NCBI GenBank assembly: GCA_008330645.1
Contig: VLTN01000003.1
Span: 992,001-1,056,000, forward strand
Direction of reading: 5' to 3'
Length of the DNA stretch: 64,000 nucleotides
Source of the DNA: Cafeteria roenbergensis
Lineage: Eukaryota; Sar; Bigyra; Bicosoecida; Cafeteriaceae
Shown: piece after piece, positions 50,658-59,996 of the stretch
Layout: each line of letters begins with the position of its first letter
Numbering within the stretch: the stretch's first letter is position 1
The notes under the pieces: model-generated
The model's input: the letters and a program-made list of their open reading frames with translations, nothing else
Told to the model about the DNA's origin: nothing
Database searches by the model: none
Position numbers and translations under genes: made by a program

Positions 50658-51108
50658 TGCCGCCGCTGCCGCCAACGACAGCGGCTGCCGTTCCAGCGTG
50701 GAGCTGCGCCGCAGTGGCCTGGCCGCCACTCAGGCGCGACGCGCCCTCTTCGATGGCCATTGTGACAAAAAATCCCACCCCCGAGAGGAAATGCGCCAAA
50801 GGGAACCCAGGAACCGCGTCCTCCAGGCCCTCCGACGCGTCCGGGAGCAGGTGTACCAGCGCCGCTGCAGTGAGCACCCCTCCGCTCAGCAGGTACGCAT
50901 AGCTCGCAAATGCTTCACGAGTGCGGTGCCGCACGTTGCCGCAACAGCACTTGTGAAGGGAGGACACCCAGTTGGGAGCCCTCGCAGGGGGGACATGGTG
51001 CAGGCAGATTCCGGCCAAGGACCCGGCTGCCGCAGCGGCGAGGATGGCGGCCATTGCGATCAGCTTCACGTCCACAAGGTCCGACGGCGCCGCTGCGGAC
51101 GCGGCCAT
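49828..51108 (-). CDS. ZIP-family metal transporter (SLC39A1-3-like)
   Basis: 426 residues, intronless. Helices 1-3 are LIAMAAILAAAAAGSLAGIC, YLLSGGVLTAAALVHLLPDA (the HLLPDA signature of ZIP1-3/IRT proteins) and LSGVGFFVTMAIEE. A long loop with a poly-Gly run, Ser-rich and lacking a His cluster, precedes helix 4 LVLGCLSFHSFVAGAALGVS, helix 5 ILVAIIAHKGLATSALVTAM and three further helices (TAGLLAFASGTFLHVGVVEM). The canonical helix-4 pattern HSxFEG is here HSFVAG, so the metal-binding Glu is missing while His and Ser remain. Transport specificity may therefore be changed. It belongs to a different ZIP branch from the gene at 5354. Confidence 0.87.
50627..50674. repeat. (CCG/CCT)n trinucleotide repeat coding poly-Gly
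   Basis: Encodes the GSGGSGGGGGGGGGGG loop of the second ZIP transporter on the minus strand. Confidence 0.8.
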
Positions 51109-51341
51109 TCCAGCCAGTGCCAGGGCAGCCTGCCCCTCCGGCCGTCAGGCACGGGTGCGCACGGGTCCGGGCGCTGTCCGCCCCGCCTGGTCGCGCGCAG
51201 CGCCGTCAGCAAAACCGCAGTGCCCTTGCGTGCGCTCAAGGTGCGCACAAAGGCGCGAAGCAGAGCCGCTAACATTTGATTGTGGCTACCACAAAAAGGG
51301 CAACTCGCGCCCCTGGGTTCGCACACTGCAACACCGGGACC

Positions 51342-54300
51342 TCATATCCTCGAACGCAGCCATCGCAGCAGCAAGCTGCCGGCACTGCCACACGTGCCCA
51401 ACACGGCACCGACTAACACACGCTCGCCCAGCTGCACACGGGCCCACGTCCCGAGCTGAGGCGCGAAAAACTCTCGTGACATCGGTTCGAGCAGGCCCAT
51501 GCGTTGCAGCACGAGCACCGCAATCGGTCCTGAAATCACATCGCTGGCGGTTACGGGGGAAGCAACGAGCGGAACCGACACCGAGAGCGACAGGACCAGC
51601 GCCGCCAGATCTGGCAAGAGCCAAAGGCCCTGCACCGCGCGGTTGCAGCCTCCGCCGCTCTGGCGCGAACGATGCGCGCCCTGCTCTGCAGCGTCGACCC
51701 CACGACCGCGGCTGCTGCTACGCCCCGCGGAACCGCGATGCCTATGCGGCGGCCTGGCATCGTCGTCGGTGACAGCGCATGAGGTTGCGGTGGCAGGGCC
51801 GTGGCGCTCCGAGGTCTGAGGCCCTTCCTGCGCTGCCGCTGCTGCCCGCACCCCGGTGCCCAGGGCACGCTTGCTACCGCCTTGGCTGGCGCCGTCATCA
51901 GTGCCAGCCGCACTCGGCTGGGCCCTGGCCCTCAGGCCTTGCGAGCCCGACCCCGCTGATGAGCCAGCGGTGCTCAGAGCGCCTCCGGGCTGCAAATCCT
52001 CCGCAAGCGGCACCATGTGGCCAGCGCTGCTTGCCGCACCGTGCCGGGCCCTGGACGTGGGAAGCTCCAGCTCAGCACGACTGGCGTCTGTTCGGGTTCG
52101 CGATAGACTCAGGTGGCGGCCGGCAGAGCTGGATGCCGTCTCCTCCGTCGGCTGCGAGTGCTCGGTGAACCAGGACTCTCCTCCGCTCGGCCCGCCGCCA
52201 CCGCTGTCGCTCAGCCTTCTCTGGGAGGGAGCTTTGCGCGCGCCCTCAGCGGCCGCTGGGCCTTGCACGCGGAAGCTCCCCAGCGGCGTCAGCCGCAGCG
52301 GCCCCTCGGCGGGCCCTTGGAGGCTTCCCCGTGGCCCCGCCAGACTGCTGCCGTGACAACGTGCGCTGCTCGGCGGCAGGGCGGGGTGCGGCAGCGATGC
52401 ACACGTGGAGGAGCGAGCGTCGGGGAGGGTGCCGACTCGGGCCGCATGCCCCCCGCCTCCCCGGGCCCAGCCCTCAGGGGCGAACGGCAGAGGGCGCGGA
52501 AGCTCCCTCGAGGCGCCGGCACCGGGCCCGACCATGGCTTGGTCAAGCAGGGCGAGCGAGCGCTCGTCGCTCCCGCCCTCCAGCGCCTCTGCCTCTGCGG
52601 CCCAGGCTCCCTCCAGCAGCTGCCAGGCGCGGGCCGCGTACGTTGCATCTCCGATGCCGCCCAGGACGACAGCCGTCGAGTCAAGGGGCCGGCGCAAGCA
52701 CCCTGGGGCCCGCGTGCGACGTGCAAGCCGAAGCTCGCTATGCAGCTCCACCTCGCTCGAGTCCGGCGCTTGTCCCCCGCCCATGGGCTGCAGCGAGCTG
52801 CGGTCGGAGCGGAGCCGAAGCGGGCCTTGCGAGGTGCGTCCTGCCGCCACGCAGGACGTGGCGGACCCCACCAGGACGAGAGCCACCGTTGTGATGGCCG
52901 CCCACGTGCCACCCGCTCCGACGCTGCCGACGGCCAGGAGGATCCAGAGCACTCCGCACATAGCAATCACGCGGGCGAGCGCGGGAGCCACCGCCCACAT
53001 CGACAGGGCGCGCAGCCTGCGCGCCTCGGCGGCCAGCTGCGGTTGCATCGGCCCAGTGTGCATTCCGGGGCACGCAGCCAGCCCGGGCAGCAGCAACAGG
53101 CCCGTTGATGCGACCGCTGCGAGCGCAACCATTGCGATCGACACTTGATGCGTCCTGGAGGGAATGGTTTCGCAAGAGCCCTGCGAGTCGCGCGGCGCCC
53201 ACCAGTGCGACGAGTGAATCACAGACGTTGTGCCCGTCGTGGATACGAGCTCGTCGCCAAGGCAAGCGGTCACCACAGTGGGCGCCGTGGGGGTCTGGTC
53301 TGCCCACACCAACCAAGCTCCCAGCGTGCGGTGCGCCGCGGCATCGCTCAGAGCCTCTGCGAGGGACAGGGCCTGAACGGCCGGCGCGGTGCGCGCCGAG
53401 AGGCTTGCCAGCGCCAGGAAGTTGTGCCGGGTTTGCGCCGCCCTTGGAGACTGCCTCAACCACCGCTCGTTGCGGCCTTTGCCCGCGAACACCACGGGAA
53501 AGGCCTCCTCACCCCGCGCAGCGCGCGCGTCCACAAGCCAGTCGTTCGCAAAGCTGGAGTTCCCGTGCCCGCACGCGCCCTGCGGGGGAATCCATGCTCG
53601 CAGCTGCAGGCGAACCAGCCTTGTGGCCCTGGCCGGAACGGGGGGTCGGTTGGTCTTGGGGTCTAACGAGGTGTTCGCCCACACGCTGCCATCGCTTGCG
53701 GGCGGGCAGTCTTCGCAGGTCACGACGATGCAGGGCGTGAGGTCTCCTCCCGCCGCGGCTGCTGCTTCCGCAGCCGTTTCTGCGAGCAGGCGGCCGCGCG
53801 ATGTGCGGTGCAGCTGGCCCAGCGGGACGTTGAGCGTGATGGCGACGGAGGCAGTGGACAGCAGGGGCGAGAGCAGCGCGGCAGCGGCGGCAGGGGCGAT
53901 GCCCGCGCCGCCCTGCGAGCCGTCCGCCGGCGCCAACGCGTCCACCGTCCTCGACCGGTGGTGAATCCGCAGCCGGCCGGACCGGGCTGCCGCCTCCAGA
54001 ATGGGCGTCGCGGGCGAGCACGCGGCCGGCCGGCCTTGCTCGCTGCCGCCATGCACCCCCGACCACGCCATGAGCCACGTGCGGCCGGCAGCCGTTCCCG
54101 GCCCCTCGGGGGCCGCCTGCCAGCCGATGGCCTGGCCCGGCCATGCGGGCGACGGCTCGTCGCCGCTGCACAGCGGCACGCACGCTGGGTACCCGGACAA
54201 GAAGCTCACGCGCGCCGACGACCTGCACGCGTACCACGGAAAGGCCCCCTCGTCTGCCTCGCGGAGGGCGGCGAGCGAGCCCGGCGAGGGCACCGTCCAT

Positions 54301-56285
54301 GGCGCCACCACCCTCCGCTGCACCACGCGCGTGATGTTGGCAACGCACGAGGCGATGTCGCACTCGGGCAGCTCCGTCCGGTTGGCTCCCGCTCGCACGG
54401 CCGCCATCGGCCCGCACGCCTCGCACGGCTTGTACCAGACGTTGAGCGGCGAGTAGCCCATCTGCCACCACGAGTGCGCCCGCGAGGATATATGGGAGGG
54501 CTGCAGCGAGCCCAGGATGGTGTCCGGCGCGCAGTACCTGGCGTGAGCGTCGCGGGCGTCGATGGCGTACTGGACGCGGCCGACGATGCCGCAGTCGAGC
54601 GAGAACACGTCGCAGCTGGAGTTGTGCCCGCCGTAGCAGGTGCGCAACGGGTGGCCACGACGCTGCAGAAGCGAATATATCGGCGGCTGCCAGGGCGGGC
54701 TGTTCTGGAAGGGGTAGTTGGCCTTCTCGTAATAGCAAAGCCCGCTGGCCGTCGTGCCGTCGAAAAAGGTACTGAACCTGGTCAATGCGCTAAGCGACGG
54801 CGACATTGACGACGAATTCCACGGCAGGGCGTCGGGAGGAAACGCAACGGAAGTGGTCCCGGGAGGCACTGGTCGGGACCAGTCTGGGGAGTCTGGGCCC
54901 AGGATGGCGCCGAGGCTGGACAGGTTCGCCACCAGAAGCGTGAAGTACTGGTGTGGCCTGTCGTTGAACATGCGAATGGGGTCTTCATCGCTGCCCCCCG
55001 GCGGATCCAGCGGCGAGGACGTGGGGTCCTCTGCTGGGGTGGTCGGAAACGGGACACGCAGCGATGTGTTGGGAGTAGACGGCGGGTTGCGCGCGACTTC
55101 TGCAAGCTGCGAGGGAGTGGCGGGCTCCGTGACCGACACGATGGAGCCCAGCTGGCTGGAACGAAGGAAGTCGTTTGCAACGTACGCGTCCGAAGTCACA
55201 TATGGGTGCGGGACTTTGTGGAAGGACCCCGGACACCGGGGCCTGCGGAACCGCAGGTCGGAGCTGGCCAGCGACATCCGCCACCTGTACAGCTGGTTGG
55301 CACAGCAAGGCGGCACAAAGGTGGTGGGGATGTACCAGGACTCCACAAGAAGCGCCACCTCGCCGCGCAGCGCGATGGCGCCCATGCGACTGGCATTCCT
55401 CCTGCTTGACGCGCAGAACGGCGAGCCGGCGCTGATCGGCACCGCGGGCGAGGATCGCGAGTTGAACATGTCGCCCCCACGTCGCACGGTGGTGGTGGAT
55501 TGCTGCGGCACGCCAAGGAGGGAACGGTGGGGATGGGGCCACGCGAGTGGCGGCGGCGAGGCTGGACCCAGCGAAAGCGAGCAGGCTGCAGATGATACGC
55601 AAGCGCTTGCTCGGTGAGCTGCAGAAGCGCCACGAGCGGCGCGTGCTCACCGCGGACGGGATGCCAGGGACCCCGCGAAAGCCGCTGGCGTGCGTGCTGC
55701 CAGCACGACGCGAGGCTTCGCCGCCTGGGTCGTCCACCAGCGGCCAAAGCGCGCTGTTGGCCGTTGCTGCTCGAAACTCGCCGGTGTCCCACTGGAAGTC
55801 TCCCGGACAGACCGCAGCTTCTGCCTCGGCGGGGGCCCCACACAGGCGCGCAATGTCAGCTGCGATCCGAAAGGAAACAAAGACAAGCGATGCGGCCTCC
55901 CCGCCGGACGCAGGAGCAGGTCGGCTGCGGGCCGAGGAAAGCAAGCCGGAGCGACGGCCCCGCTCCGCAATCCCAGAGCTCCCGGCAGCGAGCGCTTCCT
56001 GCGTCGGCCCCGGCGAGCCAGCAAGTCTTGCCCGACGAGCGCGCAGCTGCGCTGCGTATCCCCGTCCGCGCCGTGGGTTCAGCAAGCGCGCAGCGCCGCG
56101 GCGCGTGCAGTTAGTTGCTCACGAAGCACGCCGGCTGGCGCCCCGCTCGCCATGTTCGCGGCGATGCCGGAGGACACGGCCTGAGTGCGGCACAGCTCGC
56201 TGGCCACGGGGTGCAGGAATGCGGCGGCCGGCGGCGGCGCTGCGGCCAGCGCGGCCAGCAGCATGGCCGCGCACCGCCCCGCCAT
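51342..56285 (-). CDS. Orphan 1510-residue secretory-pathway membrane protein
   Basis: Three exons inferred from phase and consensus: 56123-56285, 55651-55859 and 51342-55502, with GTGAGC donors and CGCAG acceptors. C|CT restores Pro at the first junction; the second is phase 0. The signal peptide is AGRCAAMLLAALAAAPPPAA, probably cut at AAA|FLHP. About 790 residues of ectodomain follow, with many cysteines and N-glycosylation sites (NSSS, NHTS-like), Trp/Tyr-rich blocks (SWWQMGYSPLNVWYKPCEAC, PPCCANQLYRWRMSLA) and DGSVWANTS. Three helices lie at about residues 910-1010 (SIAMVALAAVASTGLLLLPG, IAMCGVLWILLAVGSVGAGG, ITTVALVLVGSATSCVAAG). A ~380-residue Ser/Gly-rich loop and two C-terminal helices follow. 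No family recognised; a receptor or transporter-like surface protein is a guess. Confidence 0.6.
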
Positions 56286-56561
56286 GGCGCACGTGCCGAC
56301 CGGCTTCGAGCCCGACACCGGCATCGCCTGCTCTGCCAGTTGCTGACCCGCCTCGCAGCAGCGGCGGGGCCCTCGGGCGAGGGCGGCCCTTTGCAGCCAA
56401 GCGCGTCGGCTGGCGCGAGACGCAGTTTTCGTGTGCGAGCGCGGGCGAGGGCTTGAAGTTTGCATCGTTGCGCGCGAGGGCGGAGCGCGGACGGGAACGC
56501 GCGGATACGCCCACGCTGGGTGGCTTGCGGCACTCGCACGCGGGGCAGGGCATGCTCCCGC

Positions 56562-58485
56562 TCAGAAGTGGATGGGCTTGTCGTAAGTGGCCATGGCGGC
56601 CTCCTTGAACGCCTCGGAGAGGGTGGGGTGAGCGTGGCAGGTGCGCGCCACGTCCTCGGCGGAGGCGCCGTACTCCATGGCCAGGACGCCCTCGGCGATC
56701 ATCTCGCCGGCGTTGGCACCCATGATGTGGATGCCGAGGATGCGGTCCGTGGCCTTGTCGGCGATCATCTTGACCATGCCCTCGGACTCCATCACGGCGC
56801 GGGCGCGGCTGTTGGCGCTGAAGGGGAAGGTGCCGACGTTGTACTCGACGCCGGCCTCCTTAAGCTCCTCCTCGGTCTTGCCGACGGAGGCCACCTCGGG
56901 GAAGGTGTAGATGACGCCCGGGATGGCGTCGTAGTTGACGTGGCCGGCGAGGCCGGCCATGGTCTCCACGGCAGCGACGCCCTCCTCCTCGGCCTTGTGC
57001 GCCAGCATGGGGCCCTCGATGACGTCACCGATGGCCCACACGCCGGGCACGTTGGTGCGGAGCTCGTGGTCCACGGGGATGCGGCCGAGGCGGTCGGTCT
57101 CGATGCCGACGTTCTCGAGGCCGAGGCCCTGGGTGAAGGGGCGGCGGCCAGTGGCGACGAGGACGACCTCCGTCTCGATGACGCTTTGCTCGCCCCCGGC
57201 GGCGGGCTCCACAGTGAGGCGCACGCCGTCCTCGGTGACCTCGGAGGAGACCACCTTGGTGCCCATGCGGAAGGTCATGCCCTGCTTCTCGAGGCTCTTG
57301 CGGAAGGCGCTGGAGAGCTCCTTGTCGAGGGACGGGACGGCGCGGTCGAGGAACTCGACCACCTCGACCTCAGCGCCGAGGCGGCGCCAGACGGAGCCCA
57401 TCTCGAGGCCGATCACGCCGGCGCCGATGACGACCATCTTCTTGGGAACGGAGGGGAGCATGAGGGCGCCGGTGCTGTCCACGATGCGGTGCTTGTCGTT
57501 GTCGACGGGCACGGGCGGCAGCGGGGTGGGCTCGGATCCGGTGGCGATGAGGATGTTCTTGGCCGAGAGGGTCTCAGAGCCACCGGCGGTCAGGGCGACC
57601 TCGACGGAGGAGGGGCTCGCGATCTTGCCGTGGCCCTTGACGTAGGTGACCTTGTTCTTCTTGAAGAGGAACTCGATGCCGCCGGTGAGGCCCTTGACGG
57701 ACTTGGCCTTGTTGGCCATCATCTGGTCGAGGTCCACGCTGATGTCGTTCACGATCACGCCGTGCTGCTTGAAGCCGTGCTTGGCGTGCTCGTACAGGTG
57801 GGACGAGTGGAGGAGCGCCTTGGACGGGATGCAGCCCACGTTGAGGCAGGTGCCGCCGAGGGATCCGCGGGACTCCACGCAGGCGGTCTTGAGGCCGAGC
57901 TGCGCCGCCTTGATGGCCGCCACGTAGCCGCCCGGGCCACCACCGACGACGACGACGTCGTAGTCGCCAGCTGCGGAAGCACGCGGCGGGAAGCGCGGCA
58001 GCAGGCGAGGCTTGGGCCGGTGGCGAGCGGCCGGAGTGCGCGCCCGGGCGCCGCGCCTTGGGGCCGCCCAAGGCGCGGCGCCAACCCGGCAATGCGCAGG
58101 CAAGGGGCAAAGCGCGGGGCGCAGCTCGCAGGGGGCGCGTGGGGCGCGCCCAGATTCTCACAGGCAGACGCCATGGCGCGAGCCGGCACGGCCGCCTGCG
58201 GGGCGGGGGAGGGAGCCATTGCCAGCCAAAAGCGGTCAAGAGATGCGCGAAGCGGGCAGGCGCGCGCGATGGGCGCGGCCCGCGGGCGCAGGGCGGCGGG
58301 GGACGGCGGCGACGCGAGCCATCCGAGCAGGGCAACGAGGTCGGCTTCCCGCGCGAGCGTTCCGAAGCGGCAGCGCAGCCGCGACGGTCGGCGCCCCTGC
58401 CGCGCGCGGGGCCGCTCGGAGTCGCGCGGGGGAAGCTCACCACACGGGCGGCGCGGGATGCGGTACGGGCAGCGCGCGCAAGCAT
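56562..58485 (-). CDS. DLD: Dihydrolipoamide dehydrogenase (E3), mitochondrial
   Basis: The main exon (56562-57970) encodes 468 residues of a complete E3 flavoprotein. FAD site: YDVVVVGGGPGGYVAAIKA. Redox disulfide: GGTCLNVGCIPSKALLHSSH. NAD site: MVVIGAGVIGLEMGSVWRRL. Second FAD motif: VPGVWAIGDVIEGPMLAHKA. Dimer-interface catalytic base: CHAHPTLSEAFKEAA. This subunit reoxidises lipoamide in pyruvate, 2-oxoglutarate and branched-chain dehydrogenases and in the glycine cleavage system. The start lies in an upstream exon. ATG 58485 (MLARAARTASRAAR) looks like a presequence, spliced either from C|GTGTGG to the CGCAG acceptor at 57971-57973, or from GTGAGC to a weaker AAG acceptor that adds an Arg/Pro-rich stretch. 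The enzyme is certain, the first exon is not. Confidence 0.93.
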
Positions 58486-58655
58486 GATGCGATGCTGTGC
58501 GCCGTCCCCTTCTCGTAGCCTGCCGGTCCCGCGGCCGGGAGGCTGTCTTTGCCGCCTGCAAGCATCTGCCGCGCCCGCGGCCGGCAGAGCCCGCCGAGCT
58601 CGCCGTCCCGGCCTGCGCCGCGACCCGCGGGCCACGGCCTGCGACGAGGCCGAGC
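58486..58655. promoter_or_regulatory. Bidirectional promoter region (DLD / DYNLT2B)
   Basis: 170 bp between the inferred DLD first ATG and the DYNLT2B ATG. No motif recognised. Confidence 0.35.
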
Positions 58656-59559
58656 ATGGCGGCAGCCGCCGGGTCCGCGTCTGGTGCGGCCACAGAGGGC
58701 GCCCTCGGCCCCGACGTCATCTACAAGTATGAGCCCACCTACCGGCTCAAGCCCGCGGAGGACGACAAGTGAGTTCCGTTGCCGCACGCCGTTCGGCGGC
58801 CGGGGACCGGGCAGGGGCTGCTCGGGCGCAGGGCGAAGCGCGGCCCCAGCGCCGGGCGCCCCGCGAGCGGAGCGCGCCCCCCGGCGGCTGCGAAGGCGAG
58901 GCGGGAGTGCTGAGCGTTGCCGCACGGCCACCAGCGCCCGTTGCACAGCCGTGGCCGCCGCCGCCCTCGCCGCCCGCAGGTTCCGTCCCTCGGTGGTCAA
59001 GGCCATCTGTAAGGAGGTCGTGGACGGCTTCCTGAAGGAGCGCGAGTGGAAGGGGGACGAGGAGACCGTGTGGACACGCACGCTCGCCGACGAAATCCGC
59101 ACCCGGGTCAAGGGTGAGGGCAACCTGGCGCAATCGCGCGCGCTCGGCACCCCCGTGCCCGCTCTTTCTGCTCCCCTTGCCGTCTCGTGTGTGCGGGGCC
59201 GGGCGGGGGGTGGGGGATGGACGTGTCGGGGACCGAGGCCGCCGGTGGACCGAGTGGGGCCTCAGCCTCCGCGGCCCCGGCCCCAGCGTCCGAGCGCCTG
59301 CTGCGCTGCTGTCGCCGCCGCCCTCACCTGCCCCTCCGCTGATCCTATCCCTCGCGCGTCTTCGTCCCCGCTCGCAGCGTTGGGGCTCCCACGGTACAAG
59401 TTCGTGGTCCAGGTCAGCCTGGGGGAGGTCCGCGGGCAGGGCGTGCGCGTCGCCTCCCGCTGCCTGTGGGATACGGACACGGACAACCACGCCAGCTACT
59501 CGTTCCGCAGCGACTCGGTGTGGTGCTCCGTCATGGTCTTTGGGCTCTACGCGGAGTGA
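58656..59559 (+). CDS. DYNLT2B: Tctex1-type dynein light chain (DYNLT2B/TCTEX1D2)
   Basis: 142 residues from three exons: 58656-58768, 58980-59113 and 59378-59559 (donors GTGAGT and GTGAGG, acceptors CGCAG); AA|G and G|CG codons rejoin correctly. The sequence tracks the human protein closely: YKYEPTYRLKP, FRPSVVKAICKEVVDGFLKE, the LADEIRTRVK helix, LGLPRYKFVVQVSLGEVRGQ, GVRVASRCLWDTDTDNHASY and the C-terminal SVWCSVMVFGLYAE. TCTEX1D2 is a light chain of cytoplasmic dynein-2, the retrograde intraflagellar transport motor, and is also found on inner arm dynein I1. Two introns in 142 codons make it the most intron-rich gene here per codon. Confidence 0.96.
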
Positions 59560-59996
59560 GCCGCGCCCGGGCCGCGAAAGCCGACGGGGGGGGGGGGGGG
59601 GCGAGTCGCGCGGCTGTGTGGGGCGAGGCAGCGTGTCGGTCCTGCGCCGGGGGGGTTCTCTTGGGAGGACTGCGACTGAGTGTGCGCGTGGCGTGGATGC
59701 GTCCCTCGGCCGCGGCGTGCGTGTACCAATGTGCGTTGTGCTCCGCGTGGCCGCCAGTCAAGCCCTGGGCCAGGACCTGCGCGCCCGCCGCTGCGGCCGT
59801 CGCTCGCCGGAGTCCGCGCTGGCGCCGGGCACAGCCGCAGCTGCGAGGCCCGCTTGCGAGGAGCGGGCGCCGCGGCTTGCGTGGGGCAGCGAGCTGGCGG
59901 GGGCCCCTCCGTTGGTGCAGGGCGCAGAGGCACCCACGCTCACAAACACACAGGCCGAGCCGCGGGTCGCACTCGGGGTGGCGGACTGGCGGCCGC
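59560..59996. other. Convergent intergenic region with G-run and GT/CA tracts
   Basis: 437 bp between opposing stops. A G16 homopolymer at about 59586-59601 comes 27 bp after the DYNLT2B stop. GTGTGCGCGTGG near 59680 suits the plus gene, and CACAAACACACAGG at about 59941-59955 reads GT-rich for the minus gene ending at 59997. No gene is seen. Confidence 0.5.
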
